From positions 1,798,001 to 1,862,000 of the forward strand of contig CM041196.1 of NCBI GenBank assembly GCA_023078555.1: a stretch of 64,000 nt of DNA. Direction: 5' to 3'. The notes under the pieces were generated by a model, which saw only the letters and a list, made by a program, of their open reading frames with translations, ran no database searches and was not told where the DNA came from. Shown piece after piece: positions 18,051 through 29,800 of this stretch. The translations under genes and the position numbers were made by a program. Within the stretch, counting starts at the first letter, position 1, and each line of letters begins with the position of its first letter. The DNA comes from Ulva prolifera. Taxonomy: Eukaryota; Chlorophyta; Ulvophyceae; Ulvales; Ulvaceae.

Positions 18051-20253
18051 ATGATTGGCGCGACCGCGCAGCAACCTCCGATCGACACTGTGTCAACGTG
18101 CCAACAGAACACTCGCGTCAGCACACATCCGAAGGCGCCCAGACCAGACACGTCTAACGAATACTCCATTTGCTCATCTGCTATCATAGATGAATGTGTC
18201 ATCGATCAGCTTAAAGAAGAGCCAACGTCGTTGCGCACTGATGACGAGAGCGACGGGCTCGCGTGACAAAGCGCTGCTCTGCGCTCCAGCATGTGCACCA
18301 GCCCATGCCGCCAGAGCCATGTTGCCATGCTCGCAAATATTGCATGCGTCCATCTCCCGTTCATTTGATGTTTCGGTGCATCTGTGGCTATAAGTGGATG
18401 ACGAGGACAATTATCGCGACACGTCGGCCACAGAACACATGTTTCGTCGAGCTCGTCCAAGCCACGTTCGTGGCCATGAAATGCACCCATGTCTTGGAAC
18501 TGCACATTCAGCCTATGAGCATCAGCGCCGAACCAACAAGACTGTTGCGCGCGCGAGTGTTCAAGCGTTTTCGACTGCTGAAGTCGCGTCAGTGTTGAGA
18601 GATTGTCCAGCTTGTGTCGACATAACGTCACTGCCTGAAACAGAGTTCGCGACAGGAACGCTGTCATATAGATTTCCTATAAATTTAGTACAGTTTGCTG
18701 GGTTGGTGCTCCGGCGGTGCGCCCGTTTGCGTCGGCACTTGCCACGAGCTACAAGATGGATCTGGCCGCACGACATCTCCTTCAGGAAGGACTCGATGGA
18801 TCAGAAGGCTCTACCATCAATGGCACTGATCCTGCTCCTGGCACAGTGACGTATCGAGGATTTGAGTTCGGTGTGTTCCCACAATTGGTTTCCGCAACGC
18901 GAGCTTCTGGTCTGCGCATGCCAGCGGACCCAGCGCATACACTGTACGTATGACTCCTGATCACATATGATATATCGTCGTATGCTTGTTGTACGTGTAG
19001 CACCGCTTCTTCGCACCAGTTTCGCACTGTCGTGCCGAACTTTAACTGCCAAGCATACTGACACATCGCGCGATCAGACATCCCACCTGTCATGGCTAAA
19101 CAACATACTTGTGTCTCATGTAGCTGCATATGATCAAGTTCTCGCGTTTTGAGCAGCACGGTGGCAGGGCGACTGTCGTGAAAGCGCATCGCGAACCATG
19201 GGGACCTCATGCCGTGCAAATATGCAGGAGTGGCTGTGGTCATGCTTATGGCGCTCGGATCTTGCTGCCTGGTGACGTGCTGTAACTGCATGCGGCTTGG
19301 CGCAACGATCATGATGGGCTACGGCGAGCGGAACGAGCCAGGTTCTCAAGCGGAGCCGCCAGCGCCGAGACAGAGAAACGGTGAGTTATAGCCGTGATCC
19401 ATGCGAGGCTGTTGCGTCCAGCGGTGCCGTCGTGTAGTTCTGTGCACAGCCGCTGTGGCCACGCTTCACAATGCCACAGAAAAACAGCCTCTGTGCGCCA
19501 CACTTTCGCGCCACCCGACATGTGGCCTTTGTACATTCGTCTACCCGGCTACCGCTGTCTCTGCCCCACGCTTTCGACGCCGCGTATACTTGACGCTCCC
19601 GTGCGCTTGCAGAGCGCCCCGTCGTGGTGCACCACGACTGGGACCCCAACGACCCCGCGGACCCCGTTTTCATCGTCCTCCCCGACGGAAACCTCTCCCT
19701 AGCCTACCAGCAGCCCACGTCCCCGTCACAGAAATCCATCGCGCTCACGGAAACCAACACGCCCGGGTCCCCCCGCGCCCGGCCACGATTCCGCCTGCCG
19801 CTCCCCGCCCCAGCCTCCATCCGCAGCTGCATCTGCGCCGCCACACCGCCGCAGCGGGCCTACTCAGCCGACTCTGGCAGCCCCCGCGACACGGCGGTCG
19901 AGGCGGCCCGTGCCGAGGGCAGCTCGGACAGCCTGGAGGAGGCGGTCACTCTCGCGCAGGCGGCTACAGGCAGTCTGGATCTCGACGCGGAGCGCGGCCG
20001 CGACCAGCGGCGCAGCGGCCGCGGCCGCAGCCGCTCCCACTCCACTCGAAGCCACAGCATGCTGCATGCACGCCGGGGTGCGTCCTCCTCCATGTGCCGG
20101 AGTCGCCGCAGAGCCACCGCAGAGGTCGTGAGGTCCCCACTGACCACCATCATCTCTCAAACACAGTCATATCATGGATTTTGTCGGGACTCCTGCTTTT
20201 ACGCTCTCCCTCTGTGGCAGGCGCGCGATGCACTTGTCACGTCTGTTCCCTGA
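18051..20253 (+). CDS. Probable single-pass membrane protein, multi-exon (model incomplete)
   Basis: Several exon-like segments follow each other. 18051-18250 starts with ATG and ends in a Glu/Asp-rich stretch. About 18396-18700 is open and includes ACVDITSLPETEFATGTLSY. About 18755-18947 encodes DLAARHLLQEGLDGSEGSTI, then TYRGFEFGVFPQLVSATRAS, and ends at a GTACGT donor. The best-supported pair is 19228-19380, with a membrane span (GVAVVMLMALGSCCLVTCCN) and a GTGAGT donor, joined in phase to 19613 onward after a GCTTGCAG acceptor, giving ERPVVVHHDWDPNDPADPVF. The tail is Ser/Arg-rich and disordered, ending at 20253 or earlier if spliced at GTGCGT near 20080. An outside domain, a span and a cytoplasmic tail are likely. 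The family is not recognised, and the first segments may belong to a separate gene. Confidence 0.4.
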
Positions 20254-20359
20254 ATTTGCGCGTTCCGCAAACCTGTGCTGCGCCTCTGCGGCGTGCGCTC
20301 TCTGTGGTGGGCTGCTGCCGCTACTACCGTCCGGCTCCGCTGACATGGCACCCACATTG

Positions 20360-20963
20360 TCAACCTTGATGGGGGGGCACGAGGGTACCCGTTCCGCTCA
20401 TTGCGATCAAAACGGTGTGCGTGTGTGGCAAAGTGCCACGCATTGCTTTGCTGCTTGATGCACCGGGGAGGTCTTCAAATGTCCGCACTCTTCTCTTGAG
20501 CCATTGTGATGATGTGCCGCGGCACCGATGGTGTGCCCAAGGGAGGGGGCAACTTCGCAATGGTCTACATCTCAAACTCACCATGACCGTACCACACATC
20601 GATTCCGAGGTCATGTGATGATGGCCGTGTTGGCATGTGCCTTGAGCCTGCCCCTGTTTAATCTTACTTACCACCCGCACTAGCTCCGATGCTAACACGG
20701 CAACCACCACAACACACCACACCACAGCACTCACCCCAACACGCATGGTGGACACGTAGCGCATGATGCATGTAGGTGGGGGGAATGGGAGGAACGTGGA
20801 GTACTGCGAGGTGTCGCTGGATGGCGCGGTTCTCGCGCAGAGCCTGGCCGACGCGACCGCCATTCGCGCCCGCGACAGCGAACGCCGCACCCATGATGGC
20901 GCCACCCAACCCGCTGCCCCAAGCGGCGCCGACGACGCGTCGCGGTGCGCTGTCGCTGTTCTC
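20360..20963 (-). CDS. Uncharacterised protein, three 3' exons with a Gly/Ala-rich hydrophobic segment
   Basis: Exons 20963-20805, 20647-20582 and 20494-20360 join in phase 0 throughout. Acceptors are CCCTGCAG, GGGGCAG and GCTCAAG; donors are GTACTC and GTGAGT. Exon A contains VVGAAWGSGLGGAIMGAAFA followed by AGANGGRVGQALRENRAIQR, a glycine-zipper-like hydrophobic stretch that could insert in a membrane. Exon B is His-rich (CQHGHHHMTSESMCG). Exon C ends at TGA, 107 bases from the end of the convergent plus-strand gene. Upstream (20964-21403, minus) a Pro/Ala/Ser-rich frame probably supplies the N-terminus, but its donor could not be fixed. No family is recognised. Confidence 0.5.
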
Positions 20964-21403
20964 CTGCAGGGAGACAGCGACTCAGATGACGAGCCCGCGG
21001 CCGGGGGGCGGCCGCCGGCACCGGCTGCGGTGCCTGCGTGGGCGCCTGCCTCGAAGCCAGATGATTCAGGCGGGGCTGGAGGTGCGGGACCGGGGCCATC
21101 GCTGGGGGGCATGGCTGCAGGGGCCGCTGAGGGGCGCAACGACGCCCAGGGTGCAGAGGCGGCCGGGGTGGGGGGCGGGGGAGCCGAGGCGGATGCTGCC
21201 GCCTGCGACAACGCAGCTGCGGCGCCGAGGGACGAGGGCGCTGTGGGGGAAGACAGGGGAATCGCGCGCATGGGGAGTGGTGAGGCGGTGGGTACGCTGA
21301 CGGAGCAGGCGGGAAATGACGGAGCCACGGGCGGGCCACGGCTAGATGCACCCGAAGGGCGGGGGGATGCGCCAGTCGGTGGGCCGCCGGATGCCGCGGG
21401 CAC

Positions 21404-22240
21404 CCCCCGATCGCACTCGGACCGTAATGATCAATAGCATGCGGTGGCCGCGAATCATGTGCATCCGGTGCGGATGTTGTGGTCCGGCGCGTTGCCGTGC
21501 AGGCTGCCCGCTCTACGGCGCGTGTCAGGTGATGATGGTGCGCCTGGCGGCCGCGCCCGCGGGGGCGGTGGGTCTGGAACAGCTGTATACGTATGGCGCG
21601 GCATGGCGCGCTGCCACGCGGCTGGCATGGAAGGCGTGCTGTGTGGTAGGGTGCGGTGGTGCCGGCCACAGCTGTGGCTGTGGGGGTCACTGCAGCAGCT
21701 CACGCGAGCTTGTGTGTGCTTCAGTCTGAACCGCTGGAGCCAGGAGCCCTTATAGCGGATGCAGGAGCCCTTGCAGCGCCTTGACTTGGTGCAACAGGCA
21801 GACATACACACGGGCCAAATTTTTTTAGGTGCTGGCACTGTTGTTTATGGTGAACTCAGGTCATGCTCACGTCATGGAGTTGTCATGCTCTCATCATGCT
21901 CATGTCATGGACCGGCATGACTCACTCCTGACATCACATCACGTTTTCTGTACCCGCAGGTGTATGTGCCATATCAGGCATATGACTGGGGCAGCTCAGA
22001 TAACAGGAAACAGGTCATGCTCGCTCGTGACCGGTGTGAAGTGTGAGAGGCCCATGCAGCCGGGCCATGCTTAACACTCCTCTGGTGATGGTGTGTCGTG
22101 CTCACCCATGGCATGTGTCAGATGGAGTCAAGAGGGACAGCCCCCGCTTGTTTTAGCATGTTGACTGAGTCCCCACTGTAGGTAGGGATCAGGATGGTGG
22201 CTGCGTCAAAAGCAGAGCGCAGGGATGTTGTGCGCATTTT
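21404..22240. other. Intergenic gap, nothing recognised
   Basis: Frames are open on both strands in the GC-rich left part because of composition. No exon is supported. Confidence 0.4.
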
Positions 22241-22549
22241 TCAGCAGATGTGACCTGATGTGTGATGAACGCACATCAGGCTTGTGTCCACAAGGTGTAC
22301 GTTTTTGGCACCCAGTGAGCCGGGCACAGCTCTGTGCAAAGCTGTGAGGATGAGTTCGAGAACAGAGTGTTCTGGGATCGTTGTATCTATTATGACTTGC
22401 TGAGAGAAATGAAAATCTTGAAGGGTCAGCACCTTGGACAATGCAATCACATTCACAGACCCCAACATGTTTATTGCTCGATGCAACGGTTCGTGCTCTC
22501 CCATGTGGGCCATCTTTCTGTACACTTTGTGTAACAGCACTCTCACCAC
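22241..22549 (-). CDS. Unassigned ORF of about 100 codons
   Basis: The frame contains INMLGSVNVIALSKVLTLQD and IIDTTIPEHSVLELILTALH, with amphipathic patterning like a folded helical domain. No splice links and no motif were found. It may be an exon of an undetected gene or a decayed transposon fragment. Confidence 0.2.
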   Translation of the reverse strand: MVRVLLHKVYRKMAHMGEHEPLHRAINMLGSVNVIALSKVLTLQDFHFSQQVIIDTTIPEHSVLELILTALHRAVPGSLGAKNVHLVDTSLMCVHHTSGHIC

Positions 22550-23688
22550 ATCATTGCCACGATGCCACTGACATTGGTCGTGACCAGTTCGGTGTGCTCG
22601 GCTTCAGGGCTAAGCACAATTTCACTGCAGAGTCAGTAGCTTTACACATTCGGGTGGCGCCTGCATGAGCTCGGACATCCTGTAGTTGTGATCACTTTTG
22701 CGCTTCACATCATGGCGCATGAAATGCACAGTCACCTGGATAACCTAGCATGTCGAAGCCCATTGATTCCATCCGCGCTGATTCACGTTGGTTCCAACTC
22801 GGCGCATGTTCGATCCATTTCAGTCTCACAGCCTCACAGTGGCCACGAGTGTATTACAACACGCCAGCTTGGACAACACGCTCGCGTCACTGCCGGTCAG
22901 CACCATCTCTGACCGTAAACCTCAGCCACGCACAAGCAGCAGCCATCTTGCTCGCGCTGTCAGGGCCATGCAGTGAACGGCAGCAGCCTGGCAGCCGACA
23001 TCGCACATCGACTGCGGCCACCACAGCGCAGTGCAGTCAGGAGAGCCTACCCCATCTGCCTGCCTATCTACCTATCTATCAATTCCTTCATGCAGATCGA
23101 GTCAGCGAGGCACCTCCTGGTCATGGATGTGCGGGCTAAGACTGCGGCTCAGAGCTGCTTGCAGCCGACATCTATCAGAGCGTCCACAGCTGGCTGCAGA
23201 TCGGTGGTCTTGAGTTTCATCATCACCGTCTGCAGACGCGCACCGCCCTGTCAGATATTCGACGTTCGAGCCTTGTCTCTGGCAAGGTGTGCCTTTTCTG
23301 GTCGCTGACAGGTTACAGCTGTTCAAGTCGAGGAGGCCTGTGTGAGGGCAACGGCGCGATGCACCCGGAGGGCCAACGGACTGCAGCGCCGTGCCACCGG
23401 ACTATCAGCATGCTCTACTCAGAGGACTGCAGGTGCGGACAGGTCACACAATCAAGCTAGGTGCTACAGTCACTGCACAAGCAAGATCCGGGTGACTCTG
23501 CCGTGCGTTTCACGCAGAGAAGCATGGTTTGGAATCCCCTCGCAGCGACAGACACGCAACCTGGCGGACGAGTCGTCACATGCCACTGCAAAATCACAGC
23601 AACACTGCAGTTCCCCAGCCAGAAGTAGCTGCGTACGCTCAATGGGATCAGTGTACCCAGGCACGGGGGCTGTTGTTGCAGTGCACGG
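22550..23688. other. Gap downstream of the nucleoporin gene, nothing recognised
   Basis: TTACA (TGTAA on the minus strand) near 23314 could be a distant poly(A) signal for the nucleoporin gene. No other feature is supported. Confidence 0.35.
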
Positions 23689-26242
23689 TTACCATGCGTA
23701 GGCTCGAGGAACAGATGATAAGTCAGCAGTTGCGAACGGCGGTACCTTGGGCGAACTGCTGTTCTCTTCCTTCTCGGGCAGCTGCTTCCTGCCGCCCTTG
23801 CCGTCATCGCCCGTCTTGCGAGGCTCCTGCCCGGGCGGATACCGGAAGATGTTGAGCACCATGTTGACTGTCGGCTTGCCCTCAAGCACTTTGAACTTGG
23901 CGCCATCTGGAATGCTCCCGTAGACGAAAATGGATCCCTGCACGCCTGTCACACTCACATCCTGTGCCCTGCAGCAGCGTCACCTGGCAGCACTTACCAG
24001 CAGCACATTCCCAGCTGCCACCTTTCCTCCGCACCATGTTTGGATGACCCGGAGACTCCGCCAGATGCGTGGACGTGGTGATCGACAGTCCTCGCTGCCC
24101 CGGGCACCTGACCCCGCCTGCTAGATTACACAGGGTCCCGTAAGGACGGGCGCGAAAACATCTCGACCACCGCGCAGCACACCTCTTTGTCAGACGCAGA
24201 GGCTGAGGGGGGGGACAGGGCGTGCCTTGGTTTCACTGTTAACCTGCAGCCAGCAGCGGCGGGAGGCCTTGTCGCGGCGGAGCGTGAGGATTCCGACAAC
24301 CGGCTCGGCCCAGCCCCCCTCGTTCTTGACGCGGAAGGCGGTGCGGCCGGAGAAGGTGATATCCGTCTTGTCGTCGCCCTTCATCTCAATCTTCTGCGGC
24401 TTTTCCTGAGCCTCCTCCTCGTCCTCGCCGCCTGCACGCCCGCCACCTCAACTCTCACAATCCTGATGAACGCGGACACTTGAGGCGGCCTGTCCCAGAT
24501 CAAGCGGAACAAGGACGCCCCATGCAGACGCTTGATGGCCGCACGCGATGCCAATGCTCCACAGCGGGGACCCTGCCGCTGCTGCCGGTGATGGGGCCGC
24601 GTGTAGTGCGTGTTCACTGATGATGATCGCAGCAGGCGCGGGGCCTCCCCCGCTACCGCTGTACAAACAACATGAACGAGGCAGTGTCTGTGCAAGGCCA
24701 GCGCAAGGCGCTGCCCCGCATCCGACCACACAATACATCCTTTGCACTGACCGTTCGCCGCCCTCGCGTGGTGAACCTTAAAAGCCGTGCCAGCACCCCG
24801 GCACAGCCCGCCCTGATCAGAAAGCCAAAGCGTCACATTTGAAGACTCTACGGGTGCTCATCCCAACCGGGATGCAGGTGGTTGAAGCGTCCCTGCAGCA
24901 GGGGGTTAAAGCGTACCCGCAGCAGCGTCCCCGGCAGCAGGTGCTGCAGCAGCAGCAGCCGCGCCGCCCCCAAAATTGAATGGCGGCGTGCTAGGGCCAG
25001 CTCCGAAGCCGCCGCCGCTCGGCGCCGAGAAGGAGAACGACGCCGCAGCCCCACCCGCGGCCCCGTCGGCCGGCTTGCCGAAGTTGAACAGGTTGGTCGC
25101 TGCGGACGAGGCCGCGCCGCCGCCCGCTGGGTTGCCGAAGGAGAAGCCCGAGGAGGACGCAGCCGCGCCAAAGCCGGCCGCGGCCGCGGAGCTGGCACCA
25201 CCGGGCTTTGAGAGGCCGCTGAAGAGGGGGAAGGTCGGGGACTTGGGGTCCGGGGCTCCGGAGGTGGCGGGTTTGAAGGAGAAGGCCGGGGCTGCGCTTG
25301 GCTGGCCCGCTGCGGCAGAGGAGGTCGCGGGTGCGCCGAAGGACGGGGCGCTGGAGGAGGCAGGGGCGCCAAAGGCTGGGGCGGTGGCGAGTGCGCCGAA
25401 GGCGGCCGGGGTGGAGAAAGATGCAGGCTTTGAGGCAGCAGAGGCGAAGCTGCTGAAGAGAGGGGGGGTGGGCATCGGGGCCAGCGGCTTGTCTGCTGCC
25501 GCCGACTTGTCTGCGATCGCCGGCTTGGGTTGTAGGGAGGAAGGCCTAGCCTTTGGTGCAGATGCGGGGGTGGAGGTGCCGAAGGTGAAGCCTGGCTTGG
25601 CGGTGTTGGAGGCGTTCGGGTCGTCGGGGTGGTCTCCTTGCGCCACGCGTTTGCGGGAGCGGCCGGCGGAGGATGGGATGGTGGGGGATGCAGAGGGGAT
25701 GGGTGAGGGGACGGTGGGGGTAAGCGCAAATGGCTGTGTGGCCATAGGAAGCGTCTGCTGGGGCTGCGTGGTGACAGGAATAGTGTGTTGCGGAGGTGTG
25801 GAGCCGGCGGGTGGCGCGGAGGCAAGCTGAGGCCTGTTGTGGGGAGTGGAAGGAGACCGGGAGGCCCAGTTGCCTGCTTCCGTGGGAGAGTGTGCGGTGG
25901 ATCCTGCAAAGTGAGACAGCATGGCTGCAAAGGTCGAGAGGCGTTGTCCTGCTACATGTGCACTGGAGTCAGTGGACGTGATGGCTGGGAGTGGAACGGG
26001 CACCTGGGCGAGATGCGCCGTCGAGGATGCGATTGATCTGATTGATGTACTCTTGAGCAGCTCCGTTCCAGCAAAAGTGCGGGCACATCTCCCAGGACGA
26101 CGAAATCCACCTGCACAGGGAAGGAATCGTTTGCTGGCCAGCCCAAGACACAGCTGAGGTATAGCATAGGGGCCACTCACTTGTAGAATTTTCGATTCAA
26201 CTCCAGAACCTCATCTTGTACTGCGGATGCAGCTGTTTCAGC
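23689..26242 (-). CDS. NUP50: Nup50/Nup2-type nucleoporin with FG repeats and a Ran-binding domain
   Basis: Five exons join in phase: 26242-26181, 26110-26004, 25903-24917, 24431-24244 and 23937-23689. The first two encode LELNRKFYKWISSSWEMCPH and NGAAQEYINQINRIL, matching the LNxxxxxWIxxHVxxNPxxD...DYxxYLxxI segment of animal Nup50. The long third exon is Ser/Ala/Pro-rich with many FG, FGAP and FNFG motifs that bind transport receptors. The last two carry the Ran-binding PH fold (TDITFSGRTAFRV, WAEPVVGILTLRRDKASRRC, DGAKFKVLEG). The protein should act at the nuclear basket in importin-mediated import and recycling. A likely upstream exon ends at 26617 (WAQWEDRVQRQKRH, GTAAGG donor, phase 0). 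The N-terminal importin-alpha-binding motif was not located. The gene is divergent from the AAA gene at 26836. Confidence 0.8.
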
Positions 26243-26835
26243 CTGCACAAAACATTTGGTCATGGACTGGCGTGCTGCCACAAAATTGACTCCCGTACGA
26301 TCTGCACCATAAATATGCGGTAGAAGGCAACACCATTGCCGATGAGGACGGTTGACCATCATTTTGCGCCATCGTTAAACTGAGTGTGCATCAACTTGCA
26401 GGCGTGATCGCAACGTCGCTCTGTGTCGGCAAGCAGGCGCCGCTTAAGGAACAACGAATGCCATGAAAGGCCTCTCTATCACGTCATTTAGAACATTCAC
26501 ATGTGCCTTTACAGAGCTTCCCGCTGTTGACCCACACACATGAGCACACGAGCGCCTAGGCATACGCAGTGCCCTGTCGCCCCCAAGCCACGATGCTTTG
26601 ATAAGCTCAGCCTTACATGGCGTTTCTGCCGCTGCACACGATCTTCCCACTGAGCCCATGAGGCTGTTGCAGCTGTGCTTCTCCATTGGTCTGTCGGTGC
26701 GCCTCGGTGGCGTCGCTGCAACACACTCTGTTGGCATCACGTCTGTTCCACAAATTAGCGCCGCTGTTTGCTCTTGCCACAATCGGTACTATCTTCTTAC
26801 AGAGTCAGACTTCACGTCAATTGTTCAGCTCCGAT

Positions 26836-29800
26836 ATGTCAAAACGTAGGATGCGTCAGGAAGGGCTGCTGGAGCTGGTGTGCATCCTTGACGTGCTGGC
26901 TTCCGCAAAAGTACATGATGTTCTCGCAGGCCCCAAAACGTCAGAGACTTGACTGGGATCATAAATGACAGAACAGCGCCGTATGTGGCAGACATAAGGC
27001 TTTGCACATTTGTCCAGGCTGTCAGCGCCGGGGTCACTCTGCTATGTGCGTACCTGTCGTTCCGCATGATGAAGAAACTGATGCATCCACTGCCAGAAGG
27101 CTCTAGAGAGATGAAGAAGAAGCTGTGTAAGCAGCTCAGAATCCCAGAATCACAGCTTAGTCTGGACGAATACGAAATGGGTATGCTGCACAAGGTCTTG
27201 CTGCCACATCAGATCAGCTGCTCTTTGAAAGACGTGGCGGGAGCTGATCGCATACTGGACAAGCTCAAGCAGGACATCAGCTTTTCGTGCGCGATTCGGC
27301 CACTCGCATCAGCCTCAATGCTGTCAGGCAGCAAGGGCTTGCTGTTGTATGGGCCCCCGGGCACCGGAAAGACCATGATCGCCTCGGTGCGCAAAATCGC
27401 CTTCTTCACGCATGCCAAATTCAGCTTGAATGTCGGAATCCCTCCCGGTAAAGCGTCTTATAAGTAGTACCTGCCTGTCTGTGTTCTCCAGCTACCTGTG
27501 CACGTGGCAGACTCTGCCAAGTCTCTCGCGACGCCGTGTCTGCTCTGCCCTGTGATGTATGCCATGCCGGTGTTGCCCAATCGCTGCAGATCGCATTTAC
27601 TTGGCCTTTGCGGCTGCCCGGTAGCTGACTTGCAGCTTCAGGTGCAACCCTTGTGCAGTGTTGATTCTGGCTGCCATCACCAAAGCCTGATTGTGCGACA
27701 TCAGCAAAGTCAGAAGATGCGATCTGTATCACCGCATCATCTCTGTGCCACTATCATGTGTAAGCAGAAAGATCAAAACCTCTGATCGAGGACTTCTCAG
27801 GCAGACGTATAAGCCAAAGTAAAGTAGATTAAATCTAGTTTTACTGAGCCGTACTTCGAAAAGTCCATTGCCAACTCCGAATGAACGAGACCACATGCCG
27901 AGAAGTACTCACAATCTATAGTCTGTACGCTGCACACTGCCTTCAAGGTCTCAGTTGCCCATACCGCCTCGTTACAAACTATTGCTGCTCTGCGAGAGCC
28001 CGTGCAGGCTCCTGCTGGGCCCACTGCTGAGTCATCAAACACATCTGCAGTGGTCATGACATTCCCACGCTGCAGCACAATGCAGCCTGCGTAACATGCA
28101 GGGAAGTTGCAGTTTGGTACCTGGCGGGCTGCCTGCGTCTTTGCCGTTCCCGCTGCAGCACACATGCATCTCTTCCGGTCCCGGAGTTGTCACTGTCCTC
28201 ATGGACACGGCTATGTCATCATGCATACATGCAGACTGTGTGGTATGATCTACCCGTTGCCTGCGTGTAGGCTTAGGCCTTTGTGTTGTTGCATCGCGTA
28301 CTGCATCCACTCCGGCACACGGGACTGTGACGAATGCTCTGCGCCGGTTGAGTGTGGCGTTGTGCAAGGGGAATGCTCTTGTGCTCCGTGCGGGGCTTCA
28401 ATCTTTGGCTGGCATCACCGGCCGAGCTGTGGTACGTGCTCGTGCCCGGCCTAGTGCCATGACAGCGTGAGTGGATTTGCGTGTGTATTCCTGGCAACGG
28501 CTCGCTGCCCGGCCTCTGTCCTTTGTAACTACATGCAGACTGTGTGGTATGATCTACCCGTTGCCTGCGTGTAGGCTTAGGCCTTTCTGTTGTTGCATCG
28601 CGTACTGCATCCACTCCGGCACACGGCCTGAACGCCTCGATCGAGGACACTCAGGAGCCCCGCCTAACCTGGCCGCTGTGTGGCCGCATATCGCGTGAGC
28701 CTTGCATCGCTGTGGCGTAGGACCCATCTGGCCTTGCTGCACTATGGTCCCGCAGTGCTCTGGCCGTTCGTCACTCTCGCCGACTAGATCCACCTGGTCC
28801 CGCAGAAGCGCAGCCTTACACGAGTCCAGCTACACCCAACGCCATCCTGTCAGACCCTCACTCAACAAGCATCTACACATGCATGCAGGCGTTTGCGCGG
28901 GAGATCGGTGCGGTGCTGATCAACGTCCGCGGCTCGACGATCCTGTCGAAGTACATCGGGGACAGCGAGCGCCTCACGGCCGGCATCTTCTCGCTCGCCG
29001 TGAAGTTCGCGGCGCACGGCCAGACCGTCATCCTCTTCATCGACGAGGTCGACGCGCTGCTCGGGCAGTCGAGCACGCATGAGCACGAGGTGATGCGCAA
29101 CGTGCGCACGGAGTTCATGCAGCTGTGGGACGGCCTGCTGCGCGCGGCGCGTGTGCTCGTCGTCGCTGCAACGAACAAGCCGCACTGCCTCAGCGACGCG
29201 ATATGGCGCCGCTTCTCCTCGCACTTTGAGGTGCCGCACCCCCCCACCCACTCAAACCACCGGGCTGAGCGCGCCTGTGCCGCTCCGCGTTCTGGTTCGT
29301 TCCGGGCCTCAGTGGCCGACGTTCCGTCCAGAAGCTGTGGTGTTCGCGGACATAGGAACAAGCGATGCCATGGTAGGAACTGGGCCGGCCTGTCTGCTGT
29401 CCCAGCGCACTTTCCGACGCTAGTCTGTTTGTTCCTTTCTACTTTTTTTCATCTAACACACTGCTGGCTGCAGCTTTGTATGGCTTCGATTTGAGCAATT
29501 GCGCACATGTGACTGGTGAAGGGTATATCTAGTACAGGGACAATATTGTTGTACGGTCTCCTCAAGGTCTGGCGCCTCCAGTCCTGGGACATGGCAAAAC
29601 ATGTCACACGGTCTGGGTTTTCCCTGCCTGTCACCGATGTGTGAGTAATTGCGCGTTTGCTGTGCGCAGCCGCTCTCCGTGGCTGTTGAGGTATTTTGCG
29701 AGAAATCACGCGCGGGTGCAGGTGCCACTGCCGGACAAGGGCGCGCGGGTGGCGATCGTGCAGAAGAAGCTGCGCCGCGTCCAGGGGGAGCTGCGGGAGC

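Noticed and set aside
20763-21437. 224-codon plus-strand Gly/Ala-rich ORF
   Set aside because: It overlaps the minus-strand exon 20963-20805, whose flanking splice sites and phases link to two more exons. The plus frame has no such support.
24848-25930. 360-codon Pro/Ser-rich minus-strand frame
   Set aside because: It overlaps the FG-repeat exon of the nucleoporin in another frame. The FG motifs, splice phases and Ran-binding domain support the nucleoporin frame.
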